Positions 1 through 10,857 of a stretch of 64,000 nt of DNA are shown here, piece by piece. The notes beneath the pieces are model-generated. The model did no database searches. It saw only the letters and a program-made list of their open reading frames with translations, and was not told the origin of the DNA. Position 1 is the first letter of the stretch. The number at the start of each line of letters is the position of its first letter. Location of the stretch: contig JAZKJV010005551.1 of the NCBI GenBank assembly GCA_037367405.1, positions 310,001-374,000 of the forward strand. Direction: 5' to 3'. The position numbers and the translations under genes are program-made. The stretch is from Ottelia alismoides (taxonomy: Eukaryota > Streptophyta > Magnoliopsida > Alismatales > Hydrocharitaceae).

Positions 1-397
1 GAGAAATAAGGAGGGAAATGGGGGAATATCTCTGACAAATTTCTGCTTTTATTGTGTCCTGAGGGGTGTTGTTCTTGTTTACAAGGTTATTTTTGATAAT
101 ATGATGTTTGCAGCGGTATTTTTGTAAATTCCCAAATGTCTAGGGATTTATGTAAAAAAACCTAAAACTTTGCTTTGATCCTGAATTTATCTTGTGATAC
201 TAGGTAAAAAGTATATGTGATTTTGGATTACCAACCACATTGCAAATTCCGGGTTGTACTTTCAAACGATGCCAAGTTATCGACAAATGTCAACCATATG
301 ATATCCAGTTGATTGAAATAACCATACCATGTGTTGCAGGTTCATTGCATGATGGACGATTGCATGATGGACGATGGTGATGTGTCTGTCTTTGCAG
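1..397 (+). other. non-coding, probably intron before the last exon of gene 1
   Basis: AT-rich sequence without a convincing reading frame. It ends in a pyrimidine-rich tract and an AG at 396-397, which fits a 3' splice site. A 15-bp unit (TTGCATGATGGACGA) is repeated twice in direct tandem at about 342-375, shortly before that site. An alternative AG lies at about 339-340. Confidence 0.45.
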
Positions 398-636
398 TTC
401 CCAGAGTAAAAGCCACAATGCAACTAGGATCTGAATCATTCGTTATAAAGGCAGACAACAAGGGAAGCTTATCACAACAACTGGCTGCAATGAAAGAAGA
501 GTGTATGGTCATTCTCAAGGACTTCATTACCAAAACTAATGCTCCAAACGATGTTCCCTATGAGCTGCTTGAGGAGGAATCGTCCGAAGATGATAAGACT
601 CCCGACATCCCTTCCAAGAAGATCAAGAAAAAATAG
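398..636 (+). CDS. last exon of a small lysine-tailed acidic protein, possibly GON7-like
   Basis: The exon follows a splice acceptor at 396-397 and ends at TAG 634-636. It encodes about 79 residues: a short beta-like start (QLGSESFVIKA), an amphipathic helix rich in Q, A, M and K, then an acidic stretch (EEESSEDD) and a basic end (KKIKKK). I recall similar small plant proteins without an assigned role. The helix plus acidic tail also resembles the GON7 subunit of the KEOPS tRNA-modification complex, but this is a weak, by-eye resemblance. The true start codon may be the ATG at 418 or lie in an upstream exon outside the window. The frame is open and looks intact. Confidence 0.5.
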
Positions 637-2009
637 TCTATGTCTTATATTTAATTGCATATTAGGAAAGCATTTAACTAACACTGGAATTGCATAAGGT
701 ACTTACTATTAATAGATGGATGTCCACATATTTCAATGGTAGCCTTGAATACAATCCTAAACAGATCCTGCTTAAGCATTTTGAGAGATTTTTCAAGCCT
801 TCCTTTTTTCACATTTTAGGCTGTGGCCAAATTCGATTGTTTTTTTAAATGACTGGAAAATTGTTGCCGCAACTGCATATAAGCAGGGGATGTTGCCTCT
901 AAAATGTGCATAGATCGTAAGAAGGTGGAGAACAATTAAGATATACATGGTTATGCTGTGCTACCTCCTGAGAGAGTGACACATTATGCAGTGCTACCTC
1001 CCGAGAGAGTGACACACTATTTACTTCTCCTCGATCATCATCAGCTTCCATGGTCTCCAATTCTGTTTTACAGAGTATTGCGCTGGATTGCATAGAAGTG
1101 GTGTCCATTCATTGTGCGGAGTCCCTTTGTTTTAGTGTTCAGATTTTTTACTTGTACATCTCATATTCTGCGGCAAGGGTAAACACTTTCAATTAATTCA
1201 GAAGATATTACATTAAGCTCATCAAGAGTTCGACCAATATGTCCTTCAGCAAAAAAAAATTAAACTATAATGTGGCCAATCTTGTCTTTGAAGGAACAAG
1301 GAAAAAAGTGAGTGTATGTGTGTTTGCGCACGTGTGTGCAGAAGCTGAAATCCAAAACCTCCCAGTGTTAGAATTTTGTTGTCCTCAAGTGTATACCATT
1401 GAATCCTTCTGCTTCTGGAACTAGTAGCCATTTATCGACTTCCACCAACTGATATACCTCCAAGTAGTTGTTGCTGCTTATACCTAGGTTACTGCATTTT
1501 CGGAAAAGCATCGTCTTGCAATTGCCATGCTTCTATTTTTAATGTGAGCGACGTGCATTCTTAGATGCTACAGGAAGGCAGCTACTGTTCAGCTGCAGCT
1601 GTGGACTGCTACAACCATATTTTTTTTCCTCATAACTACAGTCCACTCACCATTACTTGATTATTGAACAACATTTCCTTTAAGTCCCTTGAGGTTAACA
1701 CCAATCATTTGTTGTTTCTGCTTCTGTTGTGTAACAGTCTAGGAGGGAGGCACAAGCTGCTGCCCAACCTGCTATGTGATTCAAGATGCTCTGCTGCTAC
1801 TTGTCCATTCGTAGTGGTTCGGATTGTACTTCTCTGTTCAACATAAGAGTTTGTTGCTGCCGTTGAGCGGCTGATGACACGTTCACATCATCCACCTGCT
1901 TTTTGAAATCCTCAGCCACATGCTGCTTTGACTGTGAGTCCTTTTGTTGTTACATCAACATGTTGGTCTTGCTTACCTTGTCTTCCTCTATTAATTATAT
2001 CATAAGTAT
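637..2009 (+). other. 3' UTR and intergenic sequence
   Basis: The first few hundred bases after the stop at 636 are probably the 3' UTR. A short direct repeat (about 29 bp, containing GTGCTACCTCC.GAGAGAGTGACAC) occurs at about 957-984 and 993-1020. Nothing else is recognisable. Confidence 0.4.
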
Positions 2010-2210
2010 TTCCCCCCTCATTAGATGGAAGGAGTTGCAGTGTGCCTACCACCCACAAGATCATGGTTCAAATCCCTCCTTGTGGGTTGCGTTAGGTAGC
2101 CGACAGCCAGCGTAAAAAATAATCGGATCTTTCAACGTGAATTTGAGCAAGAATCCATGTAGCCGATCCTACTTATAGTGGGAGAAGGCTTCACCATTTT
2201 TATCAGATTG
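2010..2210 (+). mobile_element. tRNA-derived SINE, copy 1
   Basis: A B-box-like GGTTCAAATCC lies at about 2065-2075, preceded by a degenerate A-box-like stretch. It is followed by a conserved body ending in TACTTATAGTGGGAGAAGG. The same ~190-bp unit recurs at 25950-26145 (+) and, diverged, at 16615-16850 (-). An internal pol III promoter plus an unrelated body is the structure of a plant SINE; family not identified. Confidence 0.65.
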
Positions 2211-2442
2211 ATGGAGTTGTATTGAAGGATTTTGCAGATGTATAGTAACACTGGTATTTATCTGAACCATCTTCTGTAGAGAGACACACTGTTCTCTCAT
2301 GAATCGTCAGATGCCTCAAGCATCATATCTTCTGGAATCTGGACAGAGTTTCCCTTTGATTTTCTCCCTTTCCTTCTCTCCCTTTCCTTCTCCAACAAGG
2401 TCTCTACAGAACATTCATGTTGTTCTTTTAATTGATATTAGC

Positions 2443-2802
2443 TCATGTTCTGCCATCTCGACTCGATGTCCTTCTCTGGTTGTTGCTGCAAGAGGCAGCA
2501 TCTGTCATAGCCCGATTCTGCAGGGGAACAGTGGCCATCCTCTTTTGCAAGCTCTGTGAACCATGCTGTGTGCCTTGTATCTCGTCATATTCATCTCCAT
2601 GCTGCTGTAGTTCCTTTTCATTCCCTTGTTCCTTCAACTGATCATCCATGGGCACCCAAACCTTTTTGTTCTTTCTATTTAGTTCTCTCCATTCCTCACC
2701 TTTGGCAAATTTGCAATCTTCCAAAATATGCCTACACACACAACATGATAGACAGAATTTTGGTAATTTTTCAAATATAATTAATTCATTGCTTAAAAGC
2801 AT
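2443..2802 (-). pseudogene. LINE ORF1 fragment with CCHC zinc knuckle
   Basis: The minus strand reads FEKLPKFC followed by a C-x2-C-x4-H-x4-C knuckle (C.SCCVCRHILEDC), then a charged Gln/Glu-rich tail. The 'E.LP.FC' lead-in is typical of the zinc-knuckle domain of plant L1-type ORF1 proteins. It is an isolated piece with no RT on the same strand beside it. Confidence 0.6.
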
Positions 2803-3344
2803 GATTCCTTTCGTATCATAATGTGATGCATCAATGGCTTAAGTAGATTAATGTCTACATAGAGTCTGAGATAGCTTGGTCTAGTGAATTCCAGCACTCC
2901 CTTATCTGCACAGATATATTTTCCAAGAGTTTGAGCAATGGATTTTATGCATGCAATTTGAAGCGTCTATTTTTTATTTAATAGTCTGCTTAAATGGATT
3001 TATATTTTTAGCATAATAAAGTGGCATTTGAAGAGCTTATAACTTAAATTCTCGATAATTCATTTAGAATATAATCAAGTCATCGAGCTAGTTTTATCCA
3101 CTGAATTTCTTACAATTTTGGAACAATTTTGGAATGTCACACTGAAGAAAACAATTACTTCCAACCTCAAGATGGACTTGGAATTTGGAAAAATATGAAC
3201 GATGCCCATATGTTGACATCTTGTGGTAATGTGGTTAGTAAGGCTTAAACCTTAGTTTCCTTGCTAAGTTTACCTACTCATGTTAAGCAAATGTTTACGA
3301 ACCTTAGTTTCCCTGCCTAATTTATCTATTCATGTCAAGTGAAT

Positions 3345-3960
3345 GTATATGAGCAGGCATGCTACATGCAATATCGGACTATCACTGACCACATTGCTAT
3401 TGCTCTTGAGCTTGTTCAGCATATCGATCACAAAGTTCGTGGCTTGAACATCAGTTTCTAATTTGACATGGAAAAAGCTTTTGGCAGCGTGGATGGAAGC
3501 TTCCTGTGGGATGTTACGAGGTTTTTTTATTTCAATTCCCATGTTGTTTCTCTTATATCATCCTGCATTTTCCACATCGATGCTGCAATTCTTGTCTATA
3601 TTAGTTCACTTCTTTTTTTTTCTATGTTTCTATTGGACTTTATTAGGGCGATTGTCTCTCACGGTACATTTTCATTCTTCAGAGGGATTTCTTCATTCAA
3701 GGTATAATTTTCCATCTTCATGTCGATTAAACTACCCCTGTTTTTATTACAAGGATCATCCTCGCTCCCAGGGTCCTCTTTGTCGATGAGCTTGCTATAT
3801 CCTTGTTGTCGTAATCGAGCTTTGCTATGCCTTGTTTGTTTATTTGACTTCTTTGGTCATTTCTCTAGTATCTCAGCTAATCTGCACACCTTAACAAGTC
3901 TTCCTTCTTTACTGAGGAGCACTTTCCAATTTCTCGTGTCATATTTCCGTTGTTAGCAGC
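3345..3960 (+). pseudogene. degraded LINE reverse-transcriptase fragment
   Basis: Pieced from more than one frame, the sequence matches the plant L1 RT fingers and palm: 'YRTI.DHIA.ALELVQHI', then 'FDMEKAF.SVD.SFLWDV' (the motif-A region D.EKAFD.VDW), then 'SCI' and an 'IL' stretch. Frameshifts and stops make it non-functional. It differs from the RT at 7.5-8.8 kb and so belongs to another insertion or subfamily. The bases up to about 4490 probably continue the same decayed element without clear motifs. Confidence 0.6.
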
Positions 3961-4227
3961 TATCACTAGGGCATCTTTCTCTTCAATTCTCTTGGTGAAT
4001 CAAATATGTCTTCTACATTCCTCATAAATAACTCCAACAGAAAATGGATGTCTAGTGTTACATGAATCTTTCCGTTGTTGGTCATCTTTTTCTTATCAGG
4101 CATGTACTTACTTTATTTCGATAACATAATCTATGTTCTTGACACCCCTACTATTGTGCATCACTCCCTGGAATTGTGCTCTTGCGAATTCTTATGGAGC
4201 CACTCTAACTTCGGCAACAACCTCCAC

Positions 4228-4285
4228 TAGATCTCACACTCACACACTCACGCACACACGCATATATATACATACATACTTGTCA
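4228..4285. repeat. CA/TA-rich microsatellite
   Basis: Interrupted CA-type repeats (CACACTCACACACTCACGCACACACG) run into a short TATATA/CATA tract. Confidence 0.7.
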
Positions 4286-4497
4286 CCCATCACTTCCTCA
4301 AAATTCTCATAGAAACTTCTTCCAAGAACGCTTGATTTTGTGGATTTTCCCCCTTCCTGCTTCAGTCCAAGATTTTGTTTGCATCACGACCATACCCATA
4401 AATCCTGAACGTCCAATTTGGACTTTAAAAAACTATGGGATCTCCTTTGTACTTTACGTTATGGCTATCTTCATCCTTCTCGTTATAACACTTTGGA

Positions 4498-4994
4498 ATG
4501 GCAATATTTTTGGAATCTAAGTATTTCTCTTCATATCTCCATCTTCCGAAGAAGTGGATGGAGGAGACGTCGCTTGGGGTCTCAGGGGTGGGGGCAGACG
4601 ATCGGGGTGAGGCTCCCTCGCCTCCGGAGGTGGCGACTAGAAGTCCGTGGCGTGGTCAGCGTGATCGGGGGAAGACCCTTCTGCTGCAGGAGGCGGCTCG
4701 TGGTGGGAATTCTAAATGTCGAGTGAGGGGGGATGCCGGGGGAGCGGGAAAGGAGAATGATGGGCGGGAGGATCTCCTCGCCCGTCGTAGGTGCTTCAGA
4801 TGTGGTCTTATTGGCCACCTCGTGCGGCGGTGTTCGCTGAAGAGGTGGTCTGCTACGGTTGTCGTAGAGAGGGGCACATCCGTAGAGACTGCCCTGTTGT
4901 TTTGCCCAGTCGGCCTGGGTGGGCGATGCGAGATCGAAGGACATGGAGGTTGAGGAGGTCCAGTGGGGCTTGTGGATGGTATCCTCATTGTTGA
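4498..4994 (+). pseudogene. LINE ORF1 zinc-knuckle region
   Basis: The first knuckle, CFRCGLIGHLVRRC, is read in the frame starting at 4498. The second, CYGCRREGHIRRDC, is read in the frame starting at 4791. Both fit C-x2-C-x4-H-x4-C. They are in different frames, so a frameshift lies between them at about 4830-4860. ORF1 proteins bind LINE RNA; this copy cannot make both knuckles. Confidence 0.75.
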
Positions 4995-5460
4995 GGGCAC
5001 CGTGAGGATTTGCGGAAGCTAATGGTGGTGGTGTAACTCAGTTGATCGGTCGGATGTGGTGCATATGAGATTTGGTTGTCTGATACGGAGCTGTGCGTCC
5101 GAGGGTGGGGAGGGCGAAAATTCATGAGTTCCTCTCCAAGGGAAGTGCGTTGTTCCCGCAATCGATTCGATGGCGTCGACCCCGTCTGCGCGACGGGGCA
5201 TTGGCTTCTTCTCCGGTACGGTACGTGGAGATCCATGTCTTCTAAGTCGGTGTTGGAGGCTGGACACCGTGAGGTCTGTGCTAGGGGAATTCGGAAGGGT
5301 GGGAGACGTTCTCCAGTCATGCCTTCAACCTGGTGAGGGACGGGGCTTGGTCACCTCGATCAAGGGCAGTGGGTGTCCGATTCCTCCAGTAAAGGTGTTT
5401 CATGTTGGCAGGGCGGTGTTTAACCTCTGCCTCACCCGAGTGGAGGGGCCGCCTCCTGTG

Positions 5461-5920
5461 CTGGGGGCACGGTTGCCTGGTGGGTTGGGCTCGTCGTTAG
5501 CGGCGGGGTCTCCGACGATGGTTGGGTTCCCCGTGGTGCACACGTGGAACCGGTGGGCTAACCCTCGAATCCGCTGGAGGGCGGTGCGGTGATTGCGGCG
5601 GGCCGTTCAAATTCCGAGTGGGAGTGCTGACGGTTCGAATCCATCTCTGGATTTGACGGTCGGTTTCTGCCCTCATGGCTTTCTCCTGTGCTGGGGGCAC
5701 GGTTGCCTGGTGGGTTGGGCTCGTCGTTGCCGGCGGGGGTCTCCGACGATGGTTGGGTTCCCCGTGGTGCACATGTGGAACCGGTGGGCTAACCCTCGAA
5801 TCGCTGGAGGGCGGTGCGGTGATTGCGGTGGGCCGTTCAAATTCCGATGGGAGTGCTGACGGTTCGATCCATCTCTGGATTTGACGGTCGGTTTCTGCCC
5901 TCATGGCTTTCTAAGTGGTG
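5461..5920. repeat. 230-bp tandem duplication inside the LINE
   Basis: The string CTGGGGGCACGGTTGCC begins at 5461 and again at 5691, and the following ~230 bp matches closely (small indels, AGCGG versus GCCGG). Two units; the second runs to about 5920. Confidence 0.85.
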
Positions 5921-6133
5921 CGGATTCGGGACGAACCAATCCAATTATGGACGCAATAGCCTGCGTTTTCGGGTCTCACATTTCGACCTATGTATTTGGC
6001 TTTGGTTTCGAACCCTGGGCTTTCTAAGTGGTGCGGACTCGGGTCGAACTGATCCAATTATGGACCCAATAGCCTACGTTTTCGGGTCTCACATTTCGAC
6101 CTCGGTATTTGGCTTTGTTTCGGACCTTGGTGT
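5908..6133. repeat. 113-bp tandem duplication inside the LINE
   Basis: TTTCTAAGTGGTGCGG starts at 5908 and at 6021. Both are followed by matching sequence (GGGTCTCACATTTCGACCT near the end). It directly follows the 230-bp duplication. Confidence 0.85.
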
Positions 6134-6959
6134 TTCTCGGGTGTCCGGTGGGAGCCCTTCAGGTCTCCCTGCGGGGGGGGGGGGGGGCGTCGCGGGTCCC
6201 TGGGCTTACGGATCGCCTCCCCCCTGGGGAGGTTGGCGCTTCTGGGGTGTCGGCTGCCTCTCTGCTGGTGGAGGAGGGGGGCTGCATGGCGCCGTGGGCT
6301 GCTCCTGCTTGGTGAAGTCACAAGCTCTGGAAGAGGTGGTGTGATGGTGGGCATGCAACTCAGCTTATGGCATCCCTGTCTCTCCAGGCTTCGTCGAGTC
6401 GTCGCCTTCCCCAGAGGTGCTTGGGGCTGGCTGTATGGAGGCTGGTTTGCTCGTCTCGGTTGTTTCTCCTTCGGACAACCTGGTGGATGACTGATCTCAT
6501 CCGCCTCTTGTGTATCTATGCCCTGCGAGGTTAGATGGTGATGCTGGGTCTCTTGATGGCGACAGGATGCGGGTTAGTGATAAGGTTTCGGGCGCGGCTA
6601 CTCTAGCCCGGAGCCGGAAGATGGAGCAGCGTATTCTCGCGACTGAGAGGAAGCGTCGAGAACTGCATCGGACGTTGGGTGGGGATTGCAGGAGGGTGCG
6701 AGCCGACCTGCTCCTATTGTTCACGCGCAAGCGACGGAAGCCTGAGGTCAGGATGTGTCTGAGAGCGCAAAATGGAGGACAAGGGGGGGGGGAGCCATGT
6801 CTCCCACGTGGCGGCAGTTGTTGGCTCGTTCGATACTCCTGATGTGGGTGCTCGAAGCTGCGAATGTGGTGATCCAGAATTGGTTAGCTCAATGGCTGAC
6901 ATTCACGTGCGGGTTGCAGAATGTCTTGGGGTATCTCTGTCAGCAAAAACCTCCGGGTG

Positions 6960-7545
6960 GGTCCAAATGAGCTCGTCTCATGAAATGTGGGAGGGGGGGG
7001 GGGGTTGGGGGATAGGGAGAAGAGAAGGATGGTGGGGGAGCTCTTGTGTTCATTGGGTGCAGATGTGTCTTTCTTACAAGAGTTAAAATTGGCACGGTGG
7101 GACTCAAATTCTTCGAGATCAGTGGGTTGTTCTAAGTTGTTGGAGTTCAGAGTGGTTGCTTATGTGGGTAGTGCTGGTGGATTGATCCTGGCGTGGGGAT
7201 GGAGATTTGTTTTCAGATGTTGACGAAAGTGTGGACTCCAGGTCTATCTCGGTGCTGCTTGATTGTAAGCCTGGGGATGTTAGAATTCTGTTTACCTCTG
7301 TTTATGGGGTACCTAGCGGCGAGTGCAATGTGACCCTGTGGGAGGAGTTACGGGCGGGCTATGTTGACGTTTTTGAGAAGTTCCTTTTTGTTGTGGCTAG
7401 GGCTCACCTTAGGTCACAGTCTGATCATACACCCATTTGCTGGGATTCCGGTGGGGGTGATCCTAGGTCAATGTTCAGATTCGAGAAGTCCTGGTTGTTG
7501 GATGACGACTTCAGGGACTTGGTTTCTCGTTTTGGGGCTCCCTGA
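6960..7545 (+). pseudogene. LINE endonuclease domain
   Basis: 'GLGDREKRRMVGELLCSLGADVSFLQELK' in parts matches the start of the L1 apurinic/apyrimidinic endonuclease (N.RGL....KR..V..L......D...LQE.K). Further on are 'ILFTSVYGVPSGE', matching S.VYGP, and 'SQSDHTPI', matching the catalytic SDH.P motif. After this comes 'FRFEKSWL', the usual link to the RT. Frame changes separate these parts, one at the long G run near 6991-7002. Confidence 0.75.
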
Positions 7546-7547
7546 GG

Positions 7548-8795
7548 GTGGAGGGCTCGACGACACAGAGATTAGCCTGGAAACTTAAGATGCTGCGTGA
7601 AAGACTAATGACTCACAAAAAAGAGATGAGAAGAAGCAGAACAGAGAGGCATGAGGTGGTGGTGGCAGAGATTACGAGGTTGGACGGGTTGGAGGACTCT
7701 CGTGCCCTGAGCAGCGAGGAGGCGGTTTTGCGTGCGGCATCGCATTGAGTGGTGTTCAAGGAAGACAGACAGAGGGAGGTGGAGTGGCACTAACGATCTA
7801 GGCAAAAGTGGATAAAAGAAGGGGATGCGAACACTCATTTCTTCCATGCGGTGCGAGTGGAAGGAGGAGGATAAATCTAATTCACGAGCTCAGGACAAAT
7901 GGTGTTAATTGTACTTAGTGATAAGGAAATCGGGCGAGCGCTTGTAGATCATTTCCGGAGCTTCAGTAGACGTGTAACGTCTGCTGGGGCTACTTGGTCC
8001 GGGAGGGTGCTAGGTGCCCGGGCAATGACTTGCGGTTGGCACTTGTGGTGGACTTTACAAGGATGGAGGTCCGTGGAGCGGTCTTCGATCTCAATACAGA
8101 CGAGTGTCTTGGATCGGATGGCTTCCAGGTCTCTTTCTTTAGGGAGTTCTGGGATATGTTGGAAGATGATGTCATGGCCATGTGAGTGAGTTTAGGGGAG
8201 CAAACAAGAGACTGGAGAAGCTAATAAAGCGTTGATTTTCTTGCTGCCGAAGAGGGAAGGGGCAATGAGCGGAGGATTTTCGTTCCATTACCTTGTCGAA
8301 TGTTGTTTACTCATTCTGGCCAAAGTGTTGGCTAATCGACTTCGTATTGTGTTGGATGACTTTGTCCTTCCGCTACAGTCTGCATCTATACCGGTGCGCC
8401 AGCTTCTGGATGGAGTGGTTATGGCAACGGAAATGGCTGTCGATTGGGAGCGAATAGGGACCACATGCTTTCTCTGGAAGGTTGACTTCTCGAAGGCGTA
8501 TGTCAGCGTGTGTTGGAGGTTCATTTGGGCTTCCTTGGCGAGGAGAGGCTTCCGGATATCTTGGATTGACTGGATGAAGAGGTGCATCACTATCACTTTG
8601 CTTTCGATTTTGGTGAATGGGAAAGCAGGAGGGTGGCTTCTTCCAGCCATAAAGAGGTGTGGCGATACTCCAGAGATGGTTATCTGTGCCCCTTCTGCAA
8701 TATGTGATGACACCTTATTCTTCGTGGAGGGCGGGGTGGAGGAGTGCAGGGTTATGAAGGTGGTGCTTGATATCTTTGCGATCTCTCGGGTCTAA
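7548..8795 (+). pseudogene. LINE reverse transcriptase with an internal deletion
   Basis: 'KWIKEGDANTHFFHAV' at ~7.81 kb is the conserved N-terminal RT lead. From ~8.3 kb follow 'LAKVLANRLR', 'LPLQSA', 'FLWKVDFSKAY.SV' (motif A) and 'SILVNG'. Where the family has G.RQGDPLSP.LF and about 60 further residues, this copy jumps from 'AIKRCGD' to 'ICDDTLFF'. The latter is the catalytic FADD box with the A changed to C. Loss of motif B makes the enzyme inactive. Confidence 0.75.
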
Positions 8796-8799
8796 GGGT

Positions 8800-10146
8800 G
8801 AATGGTGCAAAATTGACGTGCATGCCAACATGTCGGATGCAGACTCGACGGCTTGCAGTGTGGTTCTTGGTACGTCGTTGCGGTCCCTGCCTATCACCTA
8901 CTTGGGTTCGCCTTTCTGACGGGGAGGTGCGTCCAACTGACTGGTGTCTCTGGTGGAGGAATCGGAAAAGAAGCTTTCTGGTTGGAAGGCGGCTTTCTTG
9001 TCTAAGGGGGAGCGCCTGTTTCTGACTAAGACCGTTCTCTCTGCCATTCGGGTCTTCTTCATGTCTACGAGGGCCTTTTTGGTGGGGGTCCGTCCAAGAT
9101 GGAGTCTTGTGATGCGTCTGTTTTTTCTGGTCGTCTTCGCATGGGGACATGGGTCTAGCTTTGGTGGACTGGTCGTCGATTTCTACGCCGACCAGAGAGG
9201 GTGGCTTGGGTGTTCTGAAGCTGGGGTTATGAATAAGGCATTAGCGAAGTGGTTACTAAAGATTTGGGGTCCTTGCGTGGATCTGTGCTCCACTCTGGTC
9301 AGGTCGATCTACGGTGTTTCTTCTAGCCCTGCAGTCCAAGCGGTCGGAGGGGGGGGTCAACATCTACGATCTGGAGAGGGGTTTGCTCGGTCTTGCCAGA
9401 TCTGTCGGGTCGCTTGCACCCTTTGCTGGGGGATGGGCTCACTTTTGCTTTTGGAGAGACAATTGGACGGATGGTGGTGCTCTCTGCAACCTTTATATGA
9501 GATATTCGTGTTGGCTTCGGATAAGATATCAGTGTGGCTGATGTGTTGGTGAATGGTTCATGGTCACCTACCTTTGTGGTTGAGCTGTCGGATCAACGAG
9601 CGGAAGATTTTTTGGATCTGTCTGATCGGTTGTCCAACCGGGTAGGTCCAATAGAGGGGCACGACTCGTGGGGTTGGCGTGATGGCTCATTCTCGGTGCA
9701 GAAGGCTTATGGAGCTTTGGCGGCCCAGCCTTTCAATGTGGAGACCCTGGTCTCGAGGGACTGCGCTATGATCTGGACTTGGAGGATCCCATCTATGATG
9801 GTTTTTCTCTGGCTTCTGAGAAGGGGAGCGGGCGTTGACGACAACTAGAAGAGCAAGGCTCTTCCCTTGAGCTGTGGAGTTGTGCAGTAGGTGTGGTGAA
9901 TCGTCAGAAGACGTGGATCATTTATTTTTTGAATGCAGTGGTTCGGTTGAAGTTTGGCGAAGGGTGGCAATCACGTGCCTTGATTGGAGTAACAAGGACA
10001 CTTCTGGGACTCTTGCAGGAGGTGGTCGGGCTCAGAGAGTGGGAAGTCGAAGATTTGTGCGACGATATTGTACCTTTGGGTGGACAGAAACATGTGATTT
10101 TGAGGGGTCGAGGTTCTATTCCGAAAATGTACTTGAATATGCCTGA
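8800..10146 (+). pseudogene. LINE post-RT region and zinc-binding domain
   Basis: 'PITYLGSPF' (family LPITYLGLPLG), 'SGWKAAFLSKGERLFLTKTVLSAI' in parts, 'NKALAKWLLK' and 'FCFWRDNW' follow the usual order after plant LINE RTs. The last part, 'IPSMMVFLWLL' and 'CSRCGESSEDVDHLFFEC', is the C..C....H.F..C RVT zinc-binding domain. Several frames and stops. Confidence 0.75.
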
Positions 10147-10150
10147 GCAC

Positions 10151-10477
10151 TCCTTGAATACTGGCAAGTGTAATTATTATTTAGTTTATTTTAATATATT
10201 TTTTGGTTGGCCCTCTAAAGGAGGTTCATTCCACCGTTTCTCAAAAAATATTTCCGTCTTTCATTGAGGATTTCTTTGGCAATGCCTTTCAACGGAGCAC
10301 TACATTACCAAGAGAGGGATCTCTCTCGCCTCTCGGCTTTCGGTGCTCTTGTTGCCCTTCTTACTCTATTGTTGACTCCTGTCCCTACATCTTTAACCAC
10401 ATTACCCATCAGAGGTACTGCTTGCTTATGGGTACTTTGGCAAAGTAGAAACCTCAAACATGATGGGATTATAATTA
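10151..10477. other. unassigned, possibly LINE 3' remnant
   Basis: No motif found. It may be the 3' untranslated part of the LINE or the remains of another insertion. Confidence 0.3.
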
Positions 10478-10857
10478 GGGAAAAATGGGGCTGCCACCTA
10501 GGGGTAGTAGCCACATGGCTGTCCCCATCCCATTTTTCGAATTTTTTTTGGAAAAATACCACTATGTATATCCATCCCTATATTCCTCCTATATGTCATT
10601 CGAATTTCGTCAGAAACAGACTCATACAGCCTCCATCCAGACGTCATTTTTTTAACGGTCGCAAGATATTTTAAATCGACCCATGTCTGGATGGAGGTCG
10701 TAGGAGTCTTTGTTTCTAACGAAATTCGAATGGCATATAAGAGGGATATAGAGATGAATATACATGATGATATTTTTCAAAAAAATAACAAAACTTGCCC
10801 AAAAATGAGGCGGGGCAGTCATGTTGGTTGCCCCCAGGAGGCAGCCCCATCAACCCC
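10478..10857. mobile_element. near-palindromic Mutator-type MITE, copy 1
   Basis: The 380-bp element folds back on itself for most of its length: the ends read GGGAAAAATGGGGCTGCC and, reverse-complemented, GGGGTTGATGGGGCTGCC. The inner arms (GTCATTCGAATTTCGT / ACGAAATTCGAATGGC) also pair. It is flanked by a perfect 9-bp duplication, TTATAATTA (10469-10477 and 10858-10866), the size made by Mutator-like transposases. No coding capacity. Confidence 0.85.

Larger units (their letters stand above)
4498..10150 (+). mobile_element. L1-type LINE retrotransposon, decayed
   Basis: In order on the + strand there are: ORF1 with two CCHC knuckles (~4.8-4.9 kb), GC-rich repeated sequence (5.4-6.9 kb), an apurinic endonuclease domain (~6.97-7.5 kb), reverse transcriptase (~7.6-8.8 kb), the post-RT 'SGWKA..LSKGERL.L.K..LS' region (~8.95 kb) and a reverse-transcriptase zinc-binding domain (~9.7-9.97 kb). 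This is the standard order of plant L1 elements. Frameshifts and stops break every domain, some at G homopolymers. No clear poly(A) tail or target duplication is visible, so both ends are approximate. Confidence 0.85.

Noticed and set aside
2060..2080. Possible tRNA gene (B box GGTTCAAATCC)
   Set aside because: No cloverleaf or anticodon arm; it is part of a SINE.
5625..5655. GGTTCGAATCC, tRNA B-box-like
   Set aside because: Lies in the duplicated LINE segment with no tRNA around it.
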